A stretch of DNA of 64,000 nt from Andrena cerasifolii (Eukaryota; Arthropoda; Insecta; Hymenoptera; Andrenidae): positions 7,378,001 through 7,442,000 of the forward strand of contig NC_135126.1 of the NCBI RefSeq assembly GCF_050908995.1, given 5' to 3'. This document shows, piece by piece, positions 1-10,916 of this stretch. The position numbers were made by a program, and so were the translations under genes. Within the stretch, counting starts at the first letter, position 1, and the number at the start of each line of letters is the position of its first letter. Below the pieces are notes generated by a model. That model was given only the letters and a program-made list of their open reading frames with translations, ran no database searches and was not told the origin of the DNA.

Positions 1-80
1 TTCGGGAATGCACCTGTACGGATGTGTCTGACGTAAAGCCTATATTAGTTTAGTATATTATTTTGAAATAAAAAGGATAC

Positions 81-518
81 ATGTAACAGGAGCTACGTAG
101 AGGAATATTAAAGAGTAAAACAAATAATGGAACGAATCTTCAAGAAATAACTGTTCCAAAGATTGCCTGCTAAGTTGAACACGTGGCACCCTTTGGTGAA
201 GCCGTAATGCACTAGTAGCTGCACTGCTCATTATTACTTTGTAATAAATGTTATAGGAATTGCTGGAATATGCGAAATAGAGAATTAACATCCCCAGAGT
301 TCTGATCCTCGGCGCGTACAATGAAAAGGCGTATAAGAATTAACGACATACTCGAATATAAGAATGATATAACCAATTGTAAATATGATTGTGAAAAGTC
401 TTGTAACCCATAATCCAACCAAAATCTTATTGTCGATAACGTGTTGCTTCAAAACCTGCCAGCCTTTCTCCTCTTGTTGAAAAGTATCATTTGAATCTGT
501 GTTTGCTGTATCAGCCAT
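81..518 (-). CDS. Kr-h2: TMEM33 / Krueppel homolog 2, 5' part (gene runs off the left edge)
   Basis: Multi-pass ER membrane protein of the TMEM33/Pom33 family, linked in other animals to reticulon binding and ER shaping. Two exons are visible: 352-518 (residues 1-56, including a hydrophobic segment near residues 36-55) and 81-262. The donor before 351 and acceptor after 263 join in phase 2. The second exon carries the family hallmark SALRLHQRVPRVQLSR, followed by LLED-like and HYLFYSLIF blocks, as in vertebrate TMEM33. A donor at position 80 shows that the remaining C-terminal exons lie outside the window. I chose the ATG at 518 because homologues begin MADT; an in-frame ATG at 527 would add three residues. 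It is head-to-head with the reductase gene at 2768. Confidence 0.9.
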
Positions 519-2767
519 CCTGTACATTCGCAAAAGACACTATTATGCAGAATCATGGAGCATTACACGTTCAATTTTAAAAGCAAGCTCGGAAAGTACG
601 CGAGACGTATATTTCCGTGGAATTTATTTGGACTACTTCTTGTAAACATGAACAGAAATGCAAATCGCGTCCTGTTTTCTAAAGTGAAAGCAGGTACTTT
701 AAAGATGAAATATTAAATGTATAACAGCTTGGAAATACCTTAAAACGAGTATCTTTGAAATAACTTGAAGGAAATCTTGTACTATGGCAAACTACTGATG
801 ATATGCGCTGAATATCGTTGAAACTACGTATTTCTAAGATCATGTTTGCAAATCAACTGGAGTCGATTTATTTCTGCATCTGCATATGAGTGAAAATCAA
901 CTTACTTTGTACGACGTTGAATTGAACGCTCGCTTCTTTAACAGAAATCTGTGTGTCTAGAGAAACACGTATATACGTAAATCGTAAGGAAATTAATCGG
1001 TTGACATCCACGCAAATCCACTGACCACGTATACTTCTCCAGGTACCTTAATAATTGCCCTGAGTTTCGTTTTTAAGATTTCTAATTCCTCTGATAGATG
1101 GTGCGAATGATTCTTCGTAGGTAACATCTTCTCGATTTGTACGCTAGATGGCTGTAAATAGCAGTCGGTTCTCGCAAGCCTTTCAACTGTCCCAAATACT
1201 TTCGAAAAGTGAAATCCTTCCAAGCTCACGTATTTCTACATTCAAAGCAAAGTCCATTATGTAGTTTTTATTATACATTTAAGAAGTCATAGAAACCACG
1301 AGATAGTATCATCTTCTTACAGTCTAACTCGTGTATATTCGTGTAACGAATATCTTCCTTCTGTCCCTTTTATAACAATGAAAGTTTTCTGAATTTTATA
1401 TGTTTATCCTGTACTGTTCATAATAAGTTAAGTTGCTCGTGGAAAAGAAATTTTACAGGACATAGAATTTGCCGATTTCGTATTTTATTAGGTCAAGAGG
1501 TGCGTGCCAATTTGCACGGCCTTGCGTTAAAGTTTTGCGAATCCAATCAAATATATTACTGACGAATACCATCGAGTATCCACCATTACGAAATGACAAA
1601 ATTCTTTTTCCTTCTTCAATAACTTTAGTCGTTACGTCACACGTTCTGTCGACATTTTGCCGAACTACGTAATCACGGTCTTCGGAGAAAGGGAATACCG
1701 GGAATTGGATTACAGGTGTATTGCCATTTTTCGTGTATTAAATTAAACTGTTAAACCTGATGCGTATATTATACCCAACACATATTTTTGACAAATTTTC
1801 TTTCATATTTTGAATCCTTTGTTACGAAACTTCTCGATGCCGTCGATAATGATAACGTTTCATGGAATATGTTGGATGGTAGAAAGAATCAGTCATCGTA
1901 TGTAATTAAATAAGAGGATCCGATCTGTATATAGTTCAGTAGTCATTACTAATAGACACACGTACGTACCAGATCCAGAACAATATTTATGAAGTGTTGA
2001 ATAATATGAAGATTACTATAAATTAATGTTTCAATCGAGGAAAGGTCACATCAACTTATTTTATGTGACGCATTATAATTTACTTGTGAATTCTTTTTCT
2101 CCCGGATGCGCATGAGACATAAAAGAAGCATGTAGCGAAAGAGAAGGTTAATAATTTATTCGCCTTGCCCAAATCGCTGCAGCCGATAAATGTCAATATA
2201 ATTTGTAGAAGTCCTACACAGTCATATACTTTATATGCGTGCGCACTTTACGCGATGCCGGGATTAATATATATATATATTGTCATTGTACATAAAGAAC
2301 CCGTTTATACGGCTAGATCGACGCAAAACATATCGGAAAAAATTTTATCGTGATATTTAAATTATGTGAAGGTAAAAATATATCATTACAGAGATATACA
2401 TATTTATAAACTACAACTATATGGTAATTTTGAAAATACCGAGAATGCAAGTTATCACCTGCCGTAAATTATGAAAACGAGATCAAACGGAATACAATAA
2501 ATAAAATACGAAAGCATTTTGAGAGATAGCAAGAAAAATACGTGTGTAGTACACTATATAACGGTAGAAGACTTCCGCTCGGGCTCGAGACTGCTGGAGA
2601 CACAAGGAAAAGTAGCTCAACGTGGCTGTGGGGGTAGAGAAAAATTCTCGACGTGTCAGTTTAAATCAGTGCTTCGCTTGCAACCGTGGATCTAGCATGG
2701 CGGTTTACCTGCTCCCTCAATAACATACGGGAACATTCTTCGCAATTATAACAGTAACTTCGGGAAG
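519..2767. other. Divergent intergenic region between TMEM33 and the DHRSX-like gene
   Basis: About 2.2 kb that probably holds the promoters and 5' untranslated parts of both divergent genes. A more GC-rich patch at about 2570-2720, just before the reductase ATG, is the likeliest promoter area. A 78-codon minus-strand frame at 993-1229 is open, but I could not link it to a family or to convincing splice sites. Nothing else is recognisable. Confidence 0.5.
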
Positions 2768-4626
2768 ATGCTGTTCATCGGCTCGATCTGCGCTCTAATC
2801 GCAGGCGCTATAATGTATCGTCTCGCACGTCGAGAAAGTTGGCCTTTCGTAGTCGAACAAATCCTTTGTGAAGTGAAGTATACCGTAGTAGCTGTCACAG
2901 ATTTAATATTTGACTGGGTACATGCGAAGAATAACAAAAACGGTAAGATCAACGAACATTTAACACGCTCTTGTATTTTTATCCTGTGTCGCAGATTTTA
3001 AAGCCGTGCCGCGCGATATTGTTGCGTCGTCCACTCCCTCCGGTCTTTGACAATACTCGTTTAGATTTAAATTCACGGTAAATTACTATTAATAATAATA
3101 ATAAATAGTAATTTACCGTGAATTTAGGTAGGTATACTTATCGAACACTCGTGTGTTTTCGGAATCAATGAATAACCAATGTGTGAACAGTAATCAATAC
3201 CATTTAAATTAATTAGTAATGAAATATTCATAGGTAGTGACATCTTTACACTCCAACTGAGTTCTGTAATGTTTATGCAATTCTGTAATTGAGCAGTAAA
3301 CGACGAACAAACCGAAAGTCGTGGAAATAGAATGCAGAGGTATAAATAGCTAATGAGATGCAATAGCCATTGATCCTTTTTTTTTTGTTTAAAGAATATT
3401 CATCACAAGCAGGCAGAATTGCAATTATAACTGGAGGTTCCAGAGGAATTGCGGTTGAGGTGGTTAAAATGCTTTTAGAACATGATATGGAAGTGATAAT
3501 AGGTACGTTCATAAAGTGTTTAAAGTTATGGAAATCAATCTGACGTGGTCAGCGGGACATATTGATAAGAACTCAAAGAATAACACGAGAATACATTTAC
3601 TAATATTCAGGTTTATTTTTTAGCTTGTAGAAGACCTGCTGCTGGTGAGAAAACCATTCTTCAGATCAGAGAATCTGGTATCAGTACTGGGAAAGTAAAA
3701 GTATATAAAATGGACAATGCCTCTTTGGAGTCAGTGAAACGATTTGCAGCAGAGATAAAAAGAGATTACAAAGAAATTCATGTTTTGATCAATAATGGTA
3801 AGGCATGGTGTGGATTCACAGTTTTTTATTTAAAAATATATTAACTAATATTATTCATGGATTCGTAGCTGGCGTCATGTTCTGTCCTTACGAAGAGACA
3901 GTGGATGGTTTCGAGCAACAGTGGGGAGTAAATTATTTATCACACTTTTTATTAACAGCTCTTCTGTTACCATTGTTGAAGGCTGGTGGTCTTCCACAAC
4001 AATGCAGCAGAGTTGTTAATATTAGCTCTTGTGCTCACCTTCTGGGTAAAATTAATTTTGCTGACATTAACCACAAGTACTGTGTCATTGTTTTATACGT
4101 ACTGTTTATTGTTGTAATCAGCACTTTGCTTATTAAGAATTCATTCTTTCCAGTAAGCAAAAGAACTTTCTTAGCGGGTACGCATATGCGCAAAGTAAAT
4201 TGGCACTAGAAGTATTTACGAAGAAATTGCAGAATCTTTTGAAGGAACACAAATATAATGTGCAAACTTATTCCGTACATCCAGGCATAATACTTACAGA
4301 ACTTTTTATGCATTCTTACCTTTGGAGGTTTAAGTCAATTATCAAGTTTTTCCTTAAGGTAAATGTGTTTTGAGATAAACAATAATTAGAGTATTCATAG
4401 ACTGTAACAGCAATGTATGCTTTTTTAGGCTCCTAAAGATGGAGCGACTTCTATCGTGTATGCTGCTATAAACAAAGCAATCGAGAACTCCGGTGGTGCG
4501 TATATTACTAATTGCCGTCCTACTTCTGTTAATCCTGATGTACTGGATCCATCTATTCAAGACCAATTATTAGAACTATCCCTTCAACAAGCGCAGCTAA
4601 AGGACTTTTTTCAGTTCACGCAGTGA
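2768..4626 (+). CDS. DHRSX-like short-chain dehydrogenase/reductase
   Basis: SDR-family NAD(P)-dependent oxidoreductase closest to DHRSX, known in vertebrates as a polyprenol dehydrogenase/dolichal reductase of dolichol synthesis. Six exons join in frame: 2768-2942, 3395-3502, 3624-3797, 3869-4076, 4154-4358, 4429-4626, giving 355 residues. The first exon encodes a hydrophobic N-terminal anchor. The cofactor motif is TGGSRGIA (residues 71-78), then NNAG (151-154), NISS with the catalytic serine (about 205), and the active-site YAQSK (Y233, K237) within YAYAQSKLALEVFT, which closely matches DHRSX. The tail (APKDGATSIVYAAI, GGAYI) also follows that family. Oddity: the third glycine of the usual TGxxxGIG is alanine. 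RDH11-14-type retinol dehydrogenases are the main alternative. Confidence 0.88.
3068..3126. repeat. Perfect 23-bp inverted repeat (hairpin) in intron 1 of the DHRSX-like gene
   Basis: Arms 3068-3090 and 3104-3126 are exact reverse complements around a 13-nt AT-only loop (TAA repeats). It may be a tiny foldback element or a hairpin RNA; nothing else supports either. Confidence 0.85.
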
Positions 4627-4722
4627 AGGTATTAATGATTTGTGAATTATCCTTAATTAAACATTTTATATTTAAGCGAATCTCTATTTATTACGAACTA
4701 AAAACTTTATAATTTTATACTT

Positions 4723-4728
4723 CAATAA
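4723..4728 (+). terminator. Poly(A) signal AATAAA of the DHRSX-like gene
   Basis: Canonical AATAAA about 100 bp after the stop codon at 4626. Confidence 0.6.
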
Positions 4729-6786
4729 AGTCGTCTCGTTTCACGAGAAATAATCTTATACACAAATATACATATATTATTCTGCAATTTATTTACTTAA
4801 CCTGAATAGTGCTAAGGAAATCGATTAAGATTTACAATAAACTTACACGCTACGAGAATGCCAAAAAGCCTGCCAATTCCAAAAATCTACGACACACTCA
4901 TCGAACTTCCATTCTCCGCATTTGGTTACTGTAGCTTAAGTACTTAATGTGTACATTAACATGTAAAATGAACACACGGAATAATTCAGTGACGTAGAGG
5001 TAATACGTAAAAGTGTTACTCAGCGCGTTTTCAGGAGATTTTAGTAAATATTTTAAACCGGAATGAAATCAATCACTACTTATAACAGCATGTAGGTATA
5101 CGTTTCGAATTGCGATTATTAGAACTATTCGTTTTAAAATTCATATATATCATGTTGCTACCGTTACGATTTTTATCATAAGTTTTTCTTGACGAAAAAT
5201 TGGAAATGCTTCGTTTTACAGTTCTCCTTGTTTATTCGCACATGAACTGATATGTCTTTATCGGTATAATTTTATTACAAATCTTTGTTCATGTTTTATA
5301 TTCGTTAAAACTTATAGTACGTGTTAGTAACAATGAAATATTATTGCACATTGACTGCAACTTGAAGTTCCGTTCTTCCGTCGGAACAGTTTCATTCTAT
5401 ATAAATCACAATGATTTTAATGCATTAATGATTAAAGTGTATTGTGATGTAACGTATTTAAAATAAGGCAAATACACTGTAATCGTTCGTGTTAAATAAA
5501 AGTTACTAGAAACATTTTATCATTACTCACACATATAATTGTAGTTTAATACTACTATGAACTATTTCAACTACAGATAAATATATTATTTTCAATTATG
5601 AAGAATATTCTTGAGAAGAATATTGCTGTACGATCTTACTTTACAAATTTTAAATTTCTTTCACAGTTACTAATTATAGAGAACGCACAAGTATTGGTAT
5701 AAAAAAAATAAATACCTAATGTGCTCCGAATTATTTCGATAAAGCAGCAGAATTATAGAAAGTATGAAACTATGTAACTTATGTATAATTCTGTATATTC
5801 GAAATACAAAAAGGTATAAAGACTAGAGCAGTGTGCTAATAAAATTGTGTTATTGGTACATTAGAACGAGCAACAATGATCTTATTAAGTAAAATATAAA
5901 TAAGGATAAAAGATCTATAAATTATAACATCCAACACAGACGGGCAATAATTATCTGCTACTTAAAAAGCACAGATAAAATCTTAAACAAATACAACAAA
6001 ACTTTGGTTGTATAAATGCTGCTAAGAGAATTTCAAAATTGTGTGCACCTATCGTAATTTGCTATAGTAACTGAAGTGAAAAATGTTTAGTAGTAGTTCT
6101 CGTTAATTATTACACAGTAAAAGCAGATAGAAATGTCTTGTTTTTCTTAACATCAAGCTTCTGTCGACCTTTACAGCAGTATGATGAATACTTATAGTAA
6201 TATGTATATTGCACATTCGAAAAAATTCTGGACAATATTAGGCTTAGAATTTTCAGTAAAAACCTTACATTCACCGCGGTGACCTCCGATGCAGTCACCA
6301 AATATGAAATACCTATTTGTACTTTCTGACATAACAAAAAATACTATAAAAAATATAGCATAATTCCATGTATGGAAACGTTCTTAAATGCCCAAACACA
6401 GGCCCCCAACATATTTATCATCCACATAGTGCAATTATATCAAATCATAACGAACCGAATTTCTTTAGTCAATATCTACGAAAACATGCTATTCCATGAA
6501 CAAATATTTGTCAACATACTTAGAGTTCGTTCTAATTTCAAGTAATAAATACCTTTCGCAACAAAACTATCGATATAATCTGTACGATATAACACTAGAC
6601 GCTAACATATAATATCAAAGATGTGCTAGTATTAGAATCCACTTTTTGTTTAGTAACGGAAGATTGACTAGTATCGTATTCAATCTCCACACTCTATAAA
6701 AACCGTATGAATGTTCTACGTACATATTTAGCAACTGAAATTATGTGTTTCTTTCCCAATGACTTAATATTACATATAAAAGCTAC
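4729..6786. other. Convergent AT-rich intergenic region
   Basis: About 2 kb between two genes transcribed toward each other (DHRSX-like and Rab30), likely including the Rab30 3' untranslated region. Very AT-rich; I see no gene. The minus-strand frame at 6110-6337 lacks family features. Confidence 0.5.
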
Positions 6787-7849
6787 TTAAGAAAGTCGAC
6801 TACAACCACAGTTACTAGTATCACCGATCGATGTTGTTTTCCCATTTATCAAGATTGCATTCGTTTCGTATCTAGGTAGCTCCTTACTACGCGTTTCCTA
6901 AAACGATATACCAATATAACCACAACCAAACTCCAAAGCATCCCAAGTAAATATATATGGATCAATTACCTCCATGAGTTCAGCCGCTATTTCCATAAAC
7001 AGACGTTCTACGTTATCCGCTTCTTTGGCAGATGTTTCTAAAAAGTACATTCCATGCCTTTGTGCAAAATCTTCTCCCACGTGTGTTGGTATTTCTCTAT
7101 CTTCCCGGTCAATTTTGTTACCTATCAATAGCGCGTGATTAATACACGATCTATCGTCGCGATGGCACATGATACTTACCTACTAATATCCTAAGAACTT
7201 TATTATTCGCGTACTCCTCAATTTCTCTTAGCCAGTCTGGTAAACAGTCGAACGTGGGTTGACAAGAGATATCGTAAACTAAAATTAAAGCATGTGCCGA
7301 TCTGTAATAGCTTTGAGTTATCGAGCGAAATCTTTCCTGCCCCGCGGTGTCCCAGATTTGAAGCTAAAAAGAAAGTTAATGTCGATTATGCGTAATATAA
7401 AATCACTGCGAAAAAGTATATCCTAATATGTCGGATGAATCATAATGCATTACATCACACACATACCTTAACTTTCTCATTTTCTACTTCCGCAGTCTTG
7501 ATCATAAAATCGACACCTATCGTCGCTCCTTGACCAGGCGGAAATAATCCCTATAAATGAAACACGTTTCTCAATAACTAGAAATATGTAGCGAAAGAGT
7601 GCATGAAATTATTTAAATAATCCATTTAAACTAAGCAGCGAAAATAATGTCAGAACAGATGGTGCTGTGTTATAGGGATAATCCTGAAACCGATCGACGC
7701 GTAATTGTTTAAACCGTTTTTAAGGGTAAATAATACGACGGAGTAATAAAGAGTACACGTACCTGGGTAAATCTGCGCACGAGGCAAGTCTTGCCGACGC
7801 CCGCATTTCCCACGAGCACAACTTTGAAGAGAAATTTGTAATCCTCCAT
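6787..7849 (-). CDS. Rab30: Rab30 small GTPase
   Basis: Golgi-associated Rab GTPase. Five exons join in frame: 7763-7849, 7467-7550, 7180-7363, 6970-7121, 6787-6897, giving 205 residues (human Rab30 has 203). All G boxes are present: GNAGVGKT (14-21), DTAGQ (62-66, catalytic Q66), NKID (120-123), ETSAK (147-151). RRFTQGLFPPGQGATIGVDF and the SYYRSAHALILVYDI region are diagnostic for Rab30. Introns 3 and 4 are only 58 and 72 bp. The last exon is not obvious: the open frame simply continues past the donor at 6969 and stops at 6898 without any cysteine tail, whereas splicing to 6897 gives an end in NCGCSRLS, a CxC prenylation site. That spliced form is clearly the functional one. It is divergent from PCF11. 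Confidence 0.95.
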
Positions 7850-8853
7850 CACATCTGTACCGTGTTACGGTCAGGAGTCCTGCATAAAACTAACGATGCA
7901 TTTGTGAGCACCGCACGTATAATTTTCACGACCGTTCACCTTGACGGCGCCTCGGGAAACTCGTAACGCACACTACCCCGAAACGAGATGCACTTTTCTT
8001 TTCGTATGAACGGGATGGGGAGCTGCTTACGGCATTATTCTTCGTTCGTTGTCCCGCCGCGGTTCACTGGGCACAAGTGCATTCCATTTTTCCAAAGCCG
8101 AAATAAACGCAGGCTCGACGGGAATCGCGACTGACTTTCCATACTCTACCATTCTGTCAAAATGACGTTTTCTCTCGTCCCCGCCATTGAATCATGACGT
8201 CGCCTCTATTTAGAAATCGTATACTTGTTCTGTATGTTCGCACGTGATTAAACCGATACAGAAATTCCGCGATCCGTTCTCCTTCAGAGATAATTACGCG
8301 CCAATGGAAGCTACGTACGAACTTACTGCCACTTATGGCGTTTACTACTTCTTACAATCGTTCACGCGGTTCATTTAAAGATTCGTTTTTTAATAGGTGC
8401 AGTGTGCAGTGGCTACTTACAATCTGCGATATTACGGTGCGTTATGTTTCGGACGTTGGCAAGCGCATTTATGAATGGCACGATTTGTCGGATTTGAATT
8501 CAAAGCCTGAGCGTAAAGAAAGCTCGTGCTTTGAAAGGTAGAACCATTGATTTGTACGACAGCAACATCGTGTTGTTTTATTTAAGGATAGAAGAGAATA
8601 GGGATGAACAGTGATGGAACAAGTTGTACAGTTTTATTAAGAGTGCTCGACAACGTAAAGGGAACGTTTCGAAAGGTATTAGAGGAATATAATGTTGTGG
8701 CGGTCTCGAGCGACGTGGCCGGATGTCTCCGCCAGAGGGCCACTCAACTCGACTCCCTCTGGCAAGTCCTCTCTCATCCTCACTTCCGTCTATATACCCG
8801 TTTCGCCCATCATCTAACATCCCAGCGTCTGAGGCAGGGTATGGGATCCTTAC

Positions 8854-9009
8854 AGCGAATTCAGTATCTCGCACTGACTCTGCGCTAGTACCAGAAGATG
8901 AGTTAGATTAGTTGTTTCTGATAGAGACGAAGATAGCTCTATAAGAATGAACCAATCCAAGTCATTTTCTGGCACTAGCGCAAAGTCAGTGCGAGATACC
9001 GAATTCGCT
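8854..9009. repeat. Foldback repeat with arms of about 58 bp
   Basis: Arms at about 8854-8911 and 8952-9009 are imperfect reverse complements (both contain a variant of TATCTCGCACTGACT) around a 40-bp loop. No coding capacity. Possibly a small non-autonomous element or a hairpin precursor. Confidence 0.8.
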
Positions 9010-9084
9010 ATAATAGACCTGCATAATATATATATCAACCAACCAAATGCATTTTTCTGTCACCGGTTGGTGGAATCCTAGGAT

Positions 9085-9559
9085 CACAGACCAGGTATAT
9101 AGGATAGACCTATCACGCAATGTAATTTTGTGTCACACGCTCGGGGGGCTCGCGAGCCTGGATGCACCCACTAAAAATTCCAGGGTGGCCTCCTGACTGG
9201 GGAGGTCCGCACGACCAGGGGGAGGACTTGGGCGAGATCCAAACAGAACGATGCGTTCGCCACCTCCCCCCGGTACATTTGTACCTCTCCTGCCAAGCTC
9301 CCCGCAATAGGGGCGGCAGCGTAGCAAATGGTAGCAAAAGCCTACCTTCAATGTCAAACTCCGACTCTAAACAAGTCACACGTATACAAGCACGCAACAC
9401 CTTTCAACATTTCAACCCATTTCAGAGTAGTTGCTGAGTTGGACGCTGTTCATGACCAGATGCCACTACATTCAGTCCTCAAATTATGGGTCGGTAACAT
9501 AGTAGGGTGGCGACATGAAAATCCATAAGGTGATAGGTCTATCCTATACCTCGTCGGTG
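9085..9559. mobile_element. 475-bp non-autonomous element with about 30-bp terminal inverted repeats
   Basis: It starts CACAGACCAGGTATATAGG and ends with the approximate reverse complement (GATAGGTCTATCCTATACC then TCGTCGGTG). The right 230 bp recur at 51954-52180. Sequence just outside the left end (about 9036-9065) matches sequence just inside the left end of the large segment at 39758, so family borders are not simple. No clear target-site duplication; superfamily not recognised. Confidence 0.75.
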
Positions 9560-10916
9560 TCCAATATGTATCTTAATTCATTCAATTTCAATAGCAGTTC
9601 GAATTTTACTGTTATATCGCTCAATCGAAATAGCACGTACGGAATTAAATCGCATTAATGAAAAGGCGCCTAAACACGTCCATCTTGGTCGCTAGCGCTA
9701 CGCGCGGGAAACAACGGAAGTTTGCTGCACCAAGCAAACTGGTTGCGTGCGGTCGCGATTTACAAGGGAGCTCGTGATTGGCCCTTTACTGAAATTCAAC
9801 CGACGGAGTAATAAATCCGACGAATCGCGAGCGGCGTTGTATACCTGTAATCCCGTTAGAAGGTACAAAGGAATGGTAGCCATTTTACGTGGATATCCCG
9901 TTCGGCGTAAGCAGTGGTATCCGCGTGATTATCGCGAAAAGTCAAAATAATCGTGGTACGGGATATTACTGTTTTCCGAAATGCGTTAAAAAAGGTAAAT
10001 GTTGTTCAGTGGCGGCCCTAGTGTACGCGGTAACGGCCATTGTAGCGCGCGAGGACGCGTAGCACCGAATGTCGTTTGAGTCCGTTGCTCGGGCGTTGAG
10101 GAAATCCAGATGCGTGCTAGCTATTCGTGTACATTTAGGTATTTGTGCTGAGGTTCTAGAACGTGCGTGGATGGCTCGATGACGGTGCGACGGGGAGCAA
10201 TTGTCGGGAGCGTGAAACTATCAAACGAATGAGAAAAAAAAAATCAATATGTGTCGTCGGTCTATCAAGTATTTGTAAAAAGGTTGCAGATAATATTACA
10301 TAAATAGAAACAGTAACGTGCTAATTTTCTTCTTATCGACTTGGGCTCTCTAAGGTCAACGATCCCGGCCGCCTCGGTCTCAGTGGACGCAAAATCTTGG
10401 GAAATCGCGAACGTGTCTAATCATTTCTGCCCTACATATTCGAGCTCAGTAAAAGTGGAATAGTCTAACCATAGAAAGCCAACAGACAGCGTTCAAAGAT
10501 TTCGCGCTGCTTTTTTCTTCGCGCAACCGGGCCCCTTTAATTCTTGGCCAAAGTTTCCCGTTTTTGTTGTAACGCTGTGTGTATGTGATACAAATAACGT
10601 CTGTTCAGTTATTTATTTCGATTACAATCTCGAGAATGCGAAATCTTAAATAGCTTCTGCGATCCAGCAATTCTTAAAGTACGTCAAATCCTGTGTGATT
10701 GATCTTGCAAGCGCCGATCGAGGTCGCATTCTTGTCGCTCCATTCGATGTGTTATCTGAATAAACGATCAATAAGAGATGTGTGTTCGTTTTCTTGCCTT
10801 CCTGTAACGTAAAACATGCTCGTCTGTTTAATGCTCGTTTGTTGTGTGTCACAGTGTAATTACCATTGTCAATTTGACGAAGATTCGTTGCATTTGTCAA
10901 CTGGCAGCACTATACC

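Larger units (their letters stand above)
7850..10916. other. Divergent intergenic region Rab30/PCF11 with repeat insertions
   Basis: About 3 kb. The parts nearest each gene (7850-8300 and roughly 9950-10900) are less AT-rich and are probable promoter and 5'UTR sequence. The middle carries a foldback at 8854-9009 and a 475-bp repeat element at 9085-9559. The open frames there are short and belong to the repeats. Confidence 0.5.

Noticed and set aside
993..1229. 78-codon minus-strand frame upstream of TMEM33
   Set aside because: Somewhat protein-like, but no recognised family, partner exon or conserved start context.
6898..7170. Single-exon Rab30 C-terminus as an open frame
   Set aside because: It reads through one intron at the start and another at the end; the spliced version restores Rab30 length and the CxC tail.
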